Assembly (NCBI RefSeq): GCF_024298965.1
Contig: NZ_CP085193.1
Span: 11,470,001 to 11,534,000, forward strand
Direction: 5' to 3'
DNA length: 64,000 nt
DNA from: Streptomyces rapamycinicus NRRL 5491
GTDB taxonomy: Bacteria; Actinomycetota; Actinomycetes; Streptomycetales; Streptomycetaceae
Shown piece after piece: positions 16,494 through 24,231 of this stretch (position 1 is its first letter; each line of letters opens with the position of its first letter). Both the position numbers and the translations under genes were made by a program. The notes beneath the pieces are model-generated. The model saw nothing but the letters and a program-made list of their open reading frames with translations, was not told the DNA's origin and made no database searches.

Positions 16494-17855
16494 ATGGGGG
16501 TACCGGGGGAAGGTACGGAGCGAGGGACCGCGGTAGTGATCGGCGGAGGTCTCGCCGGGCTGCTGGCCGCATGGGCGCTGCGGGGATATGCCGAGCGCAT
16601 TGTCATAGTCGAGCGCGACCGCTATCCCGAGGGGCCGGCGTTCCGCTCGGGCGTTCCGCAGGCGCGCCACGCGCATCTGCTGCTCGAGGCCGGGCATCGG
16701 GCGCTGGAGGAGCTGATGCCCGGCGCGCGCGAGGAGTTGCTGGCCGCCGGCGCGGTGCGGGTGCCGATGTCGGGCGTGCGCTGGCTCAGCGCGGCCGGGT
16801 GGCTCGCGAAGTACGAGAGCGAGGTCGCGTTCCTCTCCTGCACCAGACCGCTGCTCGACCATACGGTGCTGCGCCGGGTGCGCGCCGAGCCCTCGGTGCG
16901 CTGGCTGGAGAACACCGACGTCGTCGGACTCCTCGGCACCCCGGGCGAGCTGACGGGCGTCCAGGTCCGGACGCGGGGCGACGCCCGCGCCCCGGTCCGC
17001 GAGCTGCGCGCGGAGATGGTGGTCGACGCCTCCGGGCGCACCTCCTCGGTCCCGTCCTGGCTGGCCGGGCTGGGCTGCCCGCCCACCCCCGAGGAGCATG
17101 TCGACGCGGGGGTGTCGTACGCCAGCCGGATGTACCACCGCCCGGCCGGGGCGGATCCGGGCTTCGACGCGCTCTATCTGCAGACCAAGGCGCCCGACGC
17201 GCCAAGGCTCGGCGTGGTGCTGCCCGTGGAGGACGGCCGGTGGATCACCAGCGTCGGCAGTATGCGGGGAGCGCAGGCCGAGCCGGGTGCGGCCGGTTTC
17301 GACCGGCAGCTGCGTCTGCTGCGGGACCCCAGCCTGCACGAGCTGCTGGCCGCGGCCGAGCCCGCCGGTGCGGTCCGCGGCTTCTGGCCCGGCCCCGGTG
17401 TGCGGCGGCACTACGAGCGCCGCGCGCCGCGGGGTCTCGTCGTCATCGGCGACGCCGTGTGCACCTTCAACCCGGTCTACGGCCAGGGCATCACCGTGTC
17501 CGCGCTCGGCGCCCGCGCCCTGCGGGCCGCCGCCGAGCGCCACGGCGGCATCGGCCACCGTACGGCGCACACCGCCCGTAAGGGCATCGCGGCCGCCACG
17601 GACACCGCGTGGCTGCTGTCCTCCAGCGAGGACGTGCGCTTCCCCACCACCACCGGCGGCCCCGCCGGATTGGGGGTGCGCGCCCAGCACCGCTATCTGG
17701 ACCGGGTCATCCGGCGTGCCACCGTCGACCCGGGGGTCTGCAAGGCCCTGCACGAGGTGATGTCGATGGTCGCCGCGCCCACCGCGCTGATGCGCCCCGC
17801 CGTCCTCGGGGCCGTGCTGCGCGGGGGAGGGAGCGGCCGACCCGCATCCCCCTAG
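16494..17855 (+). CDS. FAD-dependent monooxygenase/oxidoreductase (PF01494-like)
   Basis: Flavoprotein of 453 aa. The Rossmann GxGxxG is VVIGGGLAGLLAAWALRG with a terminal acidic residue in IVIVERDR. The second FAD motif is GLVVIGDAVCTFNPVYGQGI, whose GD contacts the flavin. This pattern fits aromatic hydroxylases and squalene-epoxidase-like enzymes. The RHAHLLL segment is typical of actinobacterial members. ATG 16494 is chosen because TACGCT at 16481-16486 makes it the likely transcript start. The substrate is unknown, and no biosynthetic partner sits next to it. Confidence 0.85.
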   Translation: MGVPGEGTERGTAVVIGGGLAGLLAAWALRGYAERIVIVERDRYPEGPAFRSGVPQARHAHLLLEAGHRALEELMPGAREELLAAGAVRVPMSGVRWLSAAGWLAKYESEVAFLSCTRPLLDHTVLRRVRAEPSVRWLENTDVVGLLGTPGELTGVQVRTRGDARAPVRELRAEMVVDASGRTSSVPSWLAGLGCPPTPEEHVDAGVSYASRMYHRPAGADPGFDALYLQTKAPDAPRLGVVLPVEDGRWITSVGSMRGAQAEPGAAGFDRQLRLLRDPSLHELLAAAEPAGAVRGFWPGPGVRRHYERRAPRGLVVIGDAVCTFNPVYGQGITVSALGARALRAAAERHGGIGHRTAHTARKGIAAATDTAWLLSSSEDVRFPTTTGGPAGLGVRAQHRYLDRVIRRATVDPGVCKALHEVMSMVAAPTALMRPAVLGAVLRGGGSGRPASP

Positions 17856-17985
17856 TGATCGTCGCGGATCACGGACGGTGCCGGGCGGCCGCCCTAGCAT
17901 CGGCGGCATCCGGGTGTTGTGAGACCACCCGCACCCATGCCCCGACGGCATGTCAATGGACCGGACGCCCTACCAGGAGCACAGC

Positions 17986-20670
17986 GTGCGAGCGACTTTT
18001 GCGGATTTCACCATCGATCCGCCTCGATTCGGCAATGGCACGGCCCGGTACATACGGTGCCATCCCGACCGGGACCGTCTCGCGATCGGCGCGGGTGGAC
18101 GTGTCGAGCTCGACTTCGCGCTGGACGGCGGGGAACTGCCGGAGCAGCTGACGCTGACCCTGGTCGCGCGGGTCTCACCGCTGGGGGAGTCCCTGGGATC
18201 GGCGCCCATCGACATCACCGTCAACGGGCATGCGGTGATCTCGCGGTTCACCGTGCCCGGTGGCGCCCGCCCCCGGGAGGTGGCCTTCGCGGTCCCCGGT
18301 GAGGCGCTGGTGGCGGGCCCGAACACGCTGTGCGTCCGGGGCTGCGCCGAGGCGCGCGGGCTGCTCTGGCTGTACCGGATCGGCGTCGAGCCGTCCCGCA
18401 TCTGCGCCCCGATGCACCTCATGACTGAGGAGCGCCCCGCCGAGGCGGCGGTCTGCGCCTACCGCACCGAGTGGCGCGCCCCGGGCTCCGCCGAATGGCG
18501 GCCCGCCCCACGGCTGCTGGTCCACCTCGACCGGGGCGAGGGCTCGCTGCCGGTCCGGCTCGCCTGGCGCGGGCAGGACGGCGCGGAGGCGTCGATCGGC
18601 TTCCAGCCGGCGATGACGGAGTTCTACGGACACCGCCGGGCCGCCGACGGCACGCTCACCGAGTACCGGGGGGTGCTGGAGGGCCGCTCACCGCTGCGGG
18701 ACAGTGCGCTGGAGGAGGTGATGCACCGCTTCCGTACGGTGGAGGGCTGTGGGTCCGGGGGTCCGGGGCACCGTCAGGAGCTGCGCCTGCTGATCGAGGA
18801 CGGAGGGCCGCCCGTCGAGCGGGTCATCTGGGGCGATCCGTCGGGCCACTCGGGCACGGTGGCGCTGCTCGCCGCCGAGCCCGGTCCGGAGGCCGAGGTG
18901 ACCGACCTGGTCACCAAGGTCCGGGCGCACAGCGAGTTCGCCGAGGTGGGCGAGGTCGCGGAGAACCTGCTGCACGACTCGTGGCACAAGTGGCTGGGCC
19001 ATGGCGGCCGCGCCTGGCTGGAGTTCACCCTGCGGCGGCCGGTGGCCGTCGGCCACTACGTGCTGACCTCGGCCAACGACGTCCCGGGCCGCGACCCGAA
19101 GGACTGGACCCTCAAGGGCTCGAACGACGGGGAGCACTGGGTGGACCTGGATTCCCGGGTCGAGGAGAGCTTCGCGCACCGCCATCAGCCCCGGGGATTC
19201 ACCTTCGCCGCCGCCATGGCCTACCGCCACTACCGCCTGGAGATCACCCGGAACGCGGGGGCGGACCAGATCCAGCTCTCCCAGGTCCGCCTCTTCACCT
19301 CCGCCCCGCAGCCGAAGGGTTTCATCGGCCACTACCAGCGGGCGGGCGAGGCGCCCACCGGATACCGCGGCACGTCGGTGTCGGCCGACCCGGAGCCGGG
19401 GTCCATGACGGCGCCGCCGCGGACCGTCGAGCAGTGGCGGTCCTATCTGGCCGAGTACAGCGCGACCATCCTGCGGGTGGCCGACGAGGAGGAGCTGAGC
19501 GAGGTCGACGACGGGCAACGGGCCGCCGGATGGCTCGGATTCGAGGGCGCGGACGAGGAGAGCGTCCTCGCCCTGGAGGAGCGGCTCGGCACCCGGCTCC
19601 CGCCGAGCTACCGCGCCTTCCTGGGCGCTTCCGACGGCTGGCTGAACATCAGCCCGTTCATGTGGCGGATGCGCCCGGCCAAGACCGTCGGCTGGCTGCG
19701 CGAGGCCGACCCCGAGACCTGGAGCGTCATCCGGGGCGGCGAGGGCGAGGACTGGGACGACACCGCGTTCATGGACCGGGCGCTGCTGGTCTCCGAGGAG
19801 GGGGACGCCCAGCACTGGCTGCTGGACCCCGCCGATGTGTCCGAGGACGGGGAGTGGGCCGCGTACATCTGGGCGAGCTGGTATCCGGCCCTGGGGGACC
19901 GGCACGCCTCGTTCGCCGAGCTGGTGGCCGAGGAGCGCACCGGTTTCGAGGGCCAGGCGGCCCATGAAGTGCGCGTGGGGCGTCCCGGGACCGCCGAGGA
20001 TCTGGTGGCCGAGGGCAGGGCGCAGGCCCTGCGGGGCGAGGTGCGCAAGGCGATGGCCACCTTCGAACAGGCCGCGGTCAAGGGCTCGGGCGCCGGAGCG
20101 TATCTGGGCATCCTCCTGGGGGCGTTCCTCGACATCAGCGCCGCCCACCACTGGATACGCACCGGCATCCTCGGGGACCCGCGCGTCCTCGAGGCGATCG
20201 GCATGGAGCAGTTACGGGCCGAGGCCGCCCCGCTCTATCTGCGCTGCGCGGCCGAGGAGTGGACCGGCGCCCCCGGGGGCTATCTCTCGGCCCTCGGTGA
20301 CATCCTGCCGCGGCTCCCCGACGGCGTGGACGGTGTCGTGGGCGCGGGCGGTGTGGCCGCGAGCGGCGCCGCCACCGAGGGCGACGACACCGCCGCCTGG
20401 ATGGCCAGGGCCGCCGCCTTCGTCCCGCCCGCCCTGCCCGAGTCCCGCACCTTCCAGCAGGCCCTGGACCTGGCCAGGGCGCTGGCCGACCGGGGCGCCA
20501 CCGATCAGTCCTGGGCCGTGATCGAGGCCGCCCTGCCGCACTGGCACTGCGACTCCCCGCACCGCATCGCCCCGGTCGTGCTGCTCACCGACCCGGCCTT
20601 CCGCGAGGTGGTCACCCCGGCCCGGGCCCGTCGCGTCGTCACCACGCCCCGCGGGGAGTTCCGCGAGTAG
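17986..20670 (+). CDS. Large multidomain protein with F5/8 type C and SUKH (SMI1/KNR4) domains
   Basis: Protein of 894 aa, function unknown. The N-terminal 150 residues look like a beta-sandwich (LELDF-type strands, ITVNGHAV), followed by a second beta-rich region. Residues about 320-440 form an F5/8C (discoidin) domain: WLEFTLRRPVAVGHYVLTSA, then DWTLKGSNDGEHW, YRLEI and QLSQVRLF. Residues about 510-645 are SUKH/SMI1: LEERLGTRLPPSYRAFLGAS, DGWLN and WLLDPADV. The rest is helical and repeat-like. No signal peptide is visible. GTG 17986 is preferred over ATG 17950 because AGGAG at 17975-17979 lies 6 nt before it. SUKH proteins are often toxin immunity proteins; fusion to a sugar-binding-type domain is unusual. 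Confidence 0.82.
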   Translation: MRATFADFTIDPPRFGNGTARYIRCHPDRDRLAIGAGGRVELDFALDGGELPEQLTLTLVARVSPLGESLGSAPIDITVNGHAVISRFTVPGGARPREVAFAVPGEALVAGPNTLCVRGCAEARGLLWLYRIGVEPSRICAPMHLMTEERPAEAAVCAYRTEWRAPGSAEWRPAPRLLVHLDRGEGSLPVRLAWRGQDGAEASIGFQPAMTEFYGHRRAADGTLTEYRGVLEGRSPLRDSALEEVMHRFRTVEGCGSGGPGHRQELRLLIEDGGPPVERVIWGDPSGHSGTVALLAAEPGPEAEVTDLVTKVRAHSEFAEVGEVAENLLHDSWHKWLGHGGRAWLEFTLRRPVAVGHYVLTSANDVPGRDPKDWTLKGSNDGEHWVDLDSRVEESFAHRHQPRGFTFAAAMAYRHYRLEITRNAGADQIQLSQVRLFTSAPQPKGFIGHYQRAGEAPTGYRGTSVSADPEPGSMTAPPRTVEQWRSYLAEYSATILRVADEEELSEVDDGQRAAGWLGFEGADEESVLALEERLGTRLPPSYRAFLGASDGWLNISPFMWRMRPAKTVGWLREADPETWSVIRGGEGEDWDDTAFMDRALLVSEEGDAQHWLLDPADVSEDGEWAAYIWASWYPALGDRHASFAELVAEERTGFEGQAAHEVRVGRPGTAEDLVAEGRAQALRGEVRKAMATFEQAAVKGSGAGAYLGILLGAFLDISAAHHWIRTGILGDPRVLEAIGMEQLRAEAAPLYLRCAAEEWTGAPGGYLSALGDILPRLPDGVDGVVGAGGVAASGAATEGDDTAAWMARAAAFVPPALPESRTFQQALDLARALADRGATDQSWAVIEAALPHWHCDSPHRIAPVVLLTDPAFREVVTPARARRVVTTPRGEFRE

Positions 20671-20678
20671 CGCCTGAC

Positions 20679-20726
20679 CTCTTGCGGCCCGGCCCTCTTG
20701 CGGCCCGGCCCTCTTGCGGCCCGGCC
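20679..20726. repeat. Three exact 16-bp tandem repeats
   Basis: CTCTTGCGGCCCGGCC occurs three times in a row without mismatch in the 74-bp gap between two convergent genes. It looks like a young minisatellite. Each unit can form only a short stem, so terminator function is uncertain. Confidence 0.9.
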
Positions 20727-20744
20727 CTCCTCCGGCATGGCCGC

Positions 20745-21338
20745 CTACCGCCTGCCGTCCGCCGCCGGAAGGCCGTCCAGGAGGGTGCCGAGCGCGGACG
20801 TGACCAGCGCGCACACCTCGTCCGGGTCCGCGTTCGCCAGCGGCTCCTTGCCCACCAGCACCCGCATCATCCCTATGCCGAGCAGCCAGGACAGGGCCAG
20901 ATCCGCCCGCAGTCCGTGGTTGTCGGCGCTGGACAGGGAGGCCAGCACCCGCGCGTAGTCGTCGCTGATGGCGCGCACCGCCGTACCGATCTCGTCGCCG
21001 CTGCCCACCGAGCGCAGCAGTGTGGCCAGCGCACGGCTGCCCGGCTCCCTGCCGCCGTGGCCCAGCAGCCCGCGCAGGGCGGCCTCCAGCAGCTCATGGG
21101 GTGGGGTGGTGCGCAGTTGCTCCTCCCCATTGTGCGCGATCACCTCGCCGAACAGCGCTCTCTTCGAGCCGAAATAGCGGAACAGCAGCGCCTGGTTGAC
21201 CCCCGCGCGATCGGCGATGTCCCGGACCGTCGCCCGTTCATAGCCCCGCTCGGCGAACAGCGCCGCAGCGGCCTCCAGCAGCCGCCGGCGTGTGTTCCGC
21301 GCGTCCCGGCGCTGCCCCTCGGACACGGTCGTCCCCAT
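20745..21338 (-). CDS. TetR family transcriptional regulator, probable repressor of the P450 operon
   Basis: Regulator of 197 aa with the helix-turn-helix VRDIADRAGVNQALLFRYF followed by GSKRALF. The C-terminal region resembles the TetR_C_17 type. ATG 21338 is chosen: GAGGGG is 8 nt upstream and the protein begins MGTTVSEGQRRDAR. The longer frame back to 21458 would run through the operator and has no regulator features. It is divergent from a cytochrome P450, with a perfect palindrome in the gap, so direct repression of the P450 and ferredoxin genes is likely. The inducing ligand is unknown. Confidence 0.92.
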   Translation of the reverse strand: MGTTVSEGQRRDARNTRRRLLEAAAALFAERGYERATVRDIADRAGVNQALLFRYFGSKRALFGEVIAHNGEEQLRTTPPHELLEAALRGLLGHGGREPGSRALATLLRSVGSGDEIGTAVRAISDDYARVLASLSSADNHGLRADLALSWLLGIGMMRVLVGKEPLANADPDEVCALVTSALGTLLDGLPAADGRR

Positions 21339-21407
21339 CACGACACCCCTCTCGTCTGCCTCCGGCGATTCCCTCCGGCCCGTCAGATCAACGGCGCAAA
21401 GGGGCCG

Positions 21408-21454
21408 TTGACCGTACCAGCCGCCGCCTCCTAGCTTTGTAAGCACGTGCTTAC
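21408..21454 (+). promoter_or_regulatory. P450 promoter with 16-bp perfect operator palindrome
   Basis: TTGACC (21408-21413), an 18-nt spacer and TAGCTT (21432-21437) match the Streptomyces vegetative consensus. The palindrome GTAAGCACGTGCTTAC (21439-21454) starts one base after the -10 box and covers the expected transcript start. A bound TetR dimer there would block the P450 promoter. Confidence 0.8.
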
Positions 21455-21469
21455 GCAAGGGAGGTCACG

Positions 21470-22660
21470 GTGACCACAGCGGAGACCACGCCCATCGCCT
21501 ATCCCTTCAACTCCGCCGAGGGGCTCGCGCTCAGCGAGGCGTACGACCAGGCCAGGAACCACACCGGATTACTCCGGGTGCGCATGCCCTACGGTGAGCC
21601 CGCCTGGCTGGCCACGCGGTACGCCGACGCCCGGCTGGTGCTCGGGGACCGGCGCTTCAGCCGGGCCGCGGCGCTCGACCACGACGTGCCACGGCAGTCC
21701 GAGGGGCGGCGCGACAGCGGCATCCTGAGCATGGACCCGCCCGACCACACCCGGCTGCGCACCCTCGTCGCCAAGGCGTTCACCGTCCACCGGGTGGAGA
21801 AACTCCGCCCGTGGGTCCGGCAGTTGACCCAGAACCTGCTCGACGAGCTCGAGGCCGCGGGACCACCCGCCGATCTCGTGGACAGCTACGCGCTGCCCAT
21901 TCCGGTCGGGGTCATCTGCGCCATGCTCGGCGTCCCGGAGGAGGACCGGCCCAAGTTCCGCACCTGGAGCGACGCCGCGCTGTCCACCAGCTCCCTGAGC
22001 GCCGAGGAGTTCGACCGCAACCGCGATGAGCTGCGCGCCTATATGGCCGGGCTGATCGAGGACCATCGCATCCGCCCGCGGGACGACATCATGACGTCGC
22101 TGATCGAGGCGAGGGACGCGGGCGACCGGCTGTCCGAGCTCGAACTCGTCGATCTGTGCGTGGGCATCCTGGTGGCCGGGCACGAGACCACGGCCACCCA
22201 GATCCCCAACTTCGTGCTGACGCTCCTGGACCACCCGGACGAACTGCGCCGGCTGCGCGAGGAGCCCGCACTGCTGCACGGCGCCGTCGAGGAACTGCTG
22301 CGCTTCGTCCCGCTGGGCATGGCCGCGTCCTTCCCCCGCTACGCCACCGAGGACGTCGAGGTGGGCGGCACCCTGGTGCGCGCCGGGGAGCCCGTGCTCG
22401 TCGCCGTCGGCTCGGCCAACCGCGACGCGCTGCGCTTCGACGAGCCGGGCACCCTGAACGTGGCCCGCCCCGCCACCCAGCACCTGGGCTTCGGCCATGG
22501 TGTGCACCACTGCCTGGGCGCGTCCCTGGCCCGGCTGGAGCTCCAGGAGGCGCTCGGCGCGCTGCTCGCCCGCTTCCCGGAGCTGCGGCTGACCGGGGAT
22601 GTGGAGTGGAAGGGCCAGATGCTGGTCCGCGGGCCCCGTGTCATGCCCATCGGGTGGTGA
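21470..22660 (+). CDS. Cytochrome P450 monooxygenase
   Basis: Soluble bacterial class I P450 of 396 aa. The oxygen-activating I-helix motif is AGHETT at 236-241, the K-helix ExxR is E275-x-x-R278, and the heme-binding loop is FGHGVHHCLGA with C348 as thiolate ligand. GTG 21470 has GGAGG at 21460-21464, 5 nt away. A [3Fe-4S] ferredoxin gene follows 5 bp after the stop and is the likely electron donor; no ferredoxin reductase is nearby. Control by the divergent TetR is strongly suggested by the operator. The substrate is unknown. The NRPS operon starts far off on the other strand, so a role on its peptide is speculative. Confidence 0.96.
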   Translation: MTTAETTPIAYPFNSAEGLALSEAYDQARNHTGLLRVRMPYGEPAWLATRYADARLVLGDRRFSRAAALDHDVPRQSEGRRDSGILSMDPPDHTRLRTLVAKAFTVHRVEKLRPWVRQLTQNLLDELEAAGPPADLVDSYALPIPVGVICAMLGVPEEDRPKFRTWSDAALSTSSLSAEEFDRNRDELRAYMAGLIEDHRIRPRDDIMTSLIEARDAGDRLSELELVDLCVGILVAGHETTATQIPNFVLTLLDHPDELRRLREEPALLHGAVEELLRFVPLGMAASFPRYATEDVEVGGTLVRAGEPVLVAVGSANRDALRFDEPGTLNVARPATQHLGFGHGVHHCLGASLARLELQEALGALLARFPELRLTGDVEWKGQMLVRGPRVMPIGW

Positions 22661-22665
22661 GCCGG

Positions 22666-22881
22666 ATGACCTGGAAGGCGGAGGTCGACGGCGGCCGGTG
22701 CATGGCGTCCGGGATGTGCGCCGGTATCGCCCCCGACCTGTTCGCCCTCGACGAGGACCACGCCAGGCCTCGACGCGAGGAGGTCCCGGAGGAGGAGCGG
22801 GTGCTGGACGCGGCGGACTCCTGTCCCGCGCTGGCGATCACCATCCGCGACGGCACCACGACCGTCGGACCGCGTCCCTGA
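22666..22881 (+). CDS. [3Fe-4S] ferredoxin, P450 redox partner
   Basis: Small electron carrier of 71 aa. Cluster cysteines are C12, C18 and C53 (CMASGMC and DSCPALAI). The position that is cysteine in [4Fe-4S] proteins is S15, so a [3Fe-4S] cluster is expected, as in SoyB-type Streptomyces ferredoxins. ATG 22666 is taken as start, with GGTGGTGAG as a weak ribosome site. GTG 22657 overlaps the P450 stop as GTGA and would add three residues by translational coupling. Its end converges with the methyltransferase gene across 22 bp. Confidence 0.93.
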   Translation: MTWKAEVDGGRCMASGMCAGIAPDLFALDEDHARPRREEVPEEERVLDAADSCPALAITIRDGTTTVGPRP

Positions 22882-22903
22882 ACCCCGTCCGGGAGGCCCC
22901 GCG

Positions 22904-23767
22904 TCAGGACTTGTGCGCGACGCCCGCCCAGAAGGACACCTCCGCGTCGGTCACATCGCCGGTCTCCACATGGGAGTCCCTTTCGGCCAGGTCGGCCCGC
23001 CAGCGGTGCGGCACCTCCAGGCCCGGTTCGACCAGCTCCAGACCGGTGAAGAAGCGCTCCACCTCGTCCCTGGTGCGGATTTTCCCCTGGATGCCGCCGC
23101 TGTGGTAGACCTGCACGGTCTTCTGGGTGGCCTCGGGGTCGAAGTCCGGGGTGATGTGGCTCAGTACCAGGAAGGAGCCGGGGGCGAGCGCGTCGACCAG
23201 CCGCTGGACCAGGTCGTACGGGCCCCACTCGTCGGGGACGAAGTGCAGGAGCGAGACCAGGCTCAGCGCGACCGGCTGGGACAGGTCCAGCACCTCGGTG
23301 AGGTCGGGCGAGGCGAGGATGGCCTCGGGCTCGGTGATGTCCCCGTGCACATAGGCGGTACGGCCCTCGGGGCGGCTCTTGAGCAGGGCCTGGGCGTGGG
23401 CGAGGACGATGGGGTCGTTGTCCACGTAGACGACGCGGGACTCCGGGGCGATCCCCTGGGCGACCTCGTGCAGATTCGGCCGGGTGGGAATGCCGGTGCC
23501 GATGTCGAGGAACTGGCGGATGCCCCGCTCGTCGGCGAGGAACCGGATCGCGCGGTGCATCCAGGCCCGGTTGGTCCGCGCGGCGATCATGACACCCGGC
23601 CACAGGGTGAGCACCTTGGCCGCGGCCTCACGGTCGGCGACGTAGTTGTCCTTGCCGCCCAGGAAGTAGTCGTACATCCGGGCGCTGTGCGGTCGCCCCT
23701 GGTTGAGGGGGGTGTTGGGGGGCTCCGGCCCGCTTCCGGTCTGGGATGCTACCCCTTGCGCGGTCAC
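22904..23767 (-). CDS. SAM-dependent methyltransferase, PF04672 type
   Basis: Putative methyltransferase of 287 aa from the family abundant in Streptomyces. The family signature HSARMYDYFLGGKDNY is near residue 30, and the SAM-binding motif I is FLDIGTGIPT near 90, followed by VVYVDNDPIVL (acidic end of strand 2). The acceptor is unknown for most members. The start is GTG 23767 with GGAGGAG 8 nt upstream. It lies on the same strand as the NRPS operon but after that operon's terminator hairpin, so it is probably transcribed separately. A tailoring role on the peptide is possible but unsupported. Confidence 0.92.
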   Translation of the reverse strand: MTAQGVASQTGSGPEPPNTPLNQGRPHSARMYDYFLGGKDNYVADREAAAKVLTLWPGVMIAARTNRAWMHRAIRFLADERGIRQFLDIGTGIPTRPNLHEVAQGIAPESRVVYVDNDPIVLAHAQALLKSRPEGRTAYVHGDITEPEAILASPDLTEVLDLSQPVALSLVSLLHFVPDEWGPYDLVQRLVDALAPGSFLVLSHITPDFDPEATQKTVQVYHSGGIQGKIRTRDEVERFFTGLELVEPGLEVPHRWRADLAERDSHVETGDVTDAEVSFWAGVAHKS

Positions 23768-23870
23768 GTGGTGTTCTCCTCCGTATCCGGGCGCGATCCC
23801 TCACGCCGCGGCCGACTGTTCTTCAGGATGGTAACCGCGTGACCGTACGGGGAAGTTGATGGGCCCCGGT

Positions 23871-23898
23871 GCGGCCGGCGCCATCACGCGCCGGCCGC
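23871..23898 (-). terminator. Terminator hairpin of the NRPS operon
   Basis: A perfect 11-bp GC stem (GCGGCCGGCGC at 23871-23881 with its complement at 23888-23898) and a 6-nt loop lie 21 nt after the MbtH stop. No U-tract follows. It marks the likely 3' end of the NRPS transcript. Confidence 0.8.
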
Positions 23899-23918
23899 GC
23901 CGCGTCACGAGGCCCGGG

Positions 23919-24122
23919 TCAGGAGGCCGCGTTGTCCATGCGTTCGCGCAGGCTGCGCGGCCGCATGTCGGTCCACACCTCGTCGACGTACGCGGAGCAC
24001 TCGTCCTTGGTGCCCTCCTTGCCGACGGCGTGCCAGCCCTCGGGCACCTCGAGGTCGGCGGGCCACAGCGAGTACTGGTCCTCGTCGTTGCGCAGCACCT
24101 GGTAGCGGGCGGTGTCGTCCAT
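23919..24122 (-). CDS. MbtH-like NRPS accessory protein
   Basis: Small protein of 67 aa that binds and activates or stabilises NRPS adenylation domains. All family hallmarks are present: NDEDQYSLWP, PEGWH, the central cysteine in KDECSAYVDEVW and TDMRPRSL. ATG 24122 is chosen: AGGAGAG lies 7 nt upstream and the protein then has the normal family length. An in-frame start at 24179 would add a repeat-encoded leader not seen in the family. It is the last gene of the NRPS operon, 109 bp after the MFS gene. Confidence 0.97.
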   Translation of the reverse strand: MDDTARYQVLRNDEDQYSLWPADLEVPEGWHAVGKEGTKDECSAYVDEVWTDMRPRSLRERMDNAAS

Positions 24123-24145
24123 GGTCGTTCTCTCCTGTCGGTGAT

Positions 24146-24214
24146 CGGTCAGGTCGGTCAGGTCGCTCAGGTCGGTCAAGTCGGGAATGGTCGGTCAGAT
24201 CGGGAATGGTCGGT
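24146..24214. repeat. Short direct repeats upstream of the MbtH gene
   Basis: About four imperfect copies of a GGTCAGGTC-type 9-10 bp unit (24146-24180) are followed by two exact copies of TCGGGAATGGTCGGT (24181-24195, 24200-24214). They fill most of the gap between the MFS stop and the MbtH ribosome site. Their role is unknown; the array could affect mRNA structure or simply be a slippage product. Confidence 0.75.
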
Positions 24215-24231
24215 GAAGTGCCGGATGGCGG

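Noticed and set aside
17950..17985. ATG 17950 or 17956 as start of the F5/8C-SUKH gene
   Set aside because: No ribosome site precedes them, while AGGAG lies 6 nt before GTG 17986.
22882..22903. Terminator between the ferredoxin and methyltransferase genes
   Set aside because: The 22-bp gap holds only a very short GC pairing, too weak to call.
24123..24179. Longer MbtH protein starting at 24179
   Set aside because: The extra residues are encoded by the repeat array and are not found in MbtH proteins; ATG 24122 has a good ribosome site and gives the family length.
24146..24214. CRISPR array
   Set aside because: The units are too short and degenerate, spacers are lacking, and no cas genes are present.
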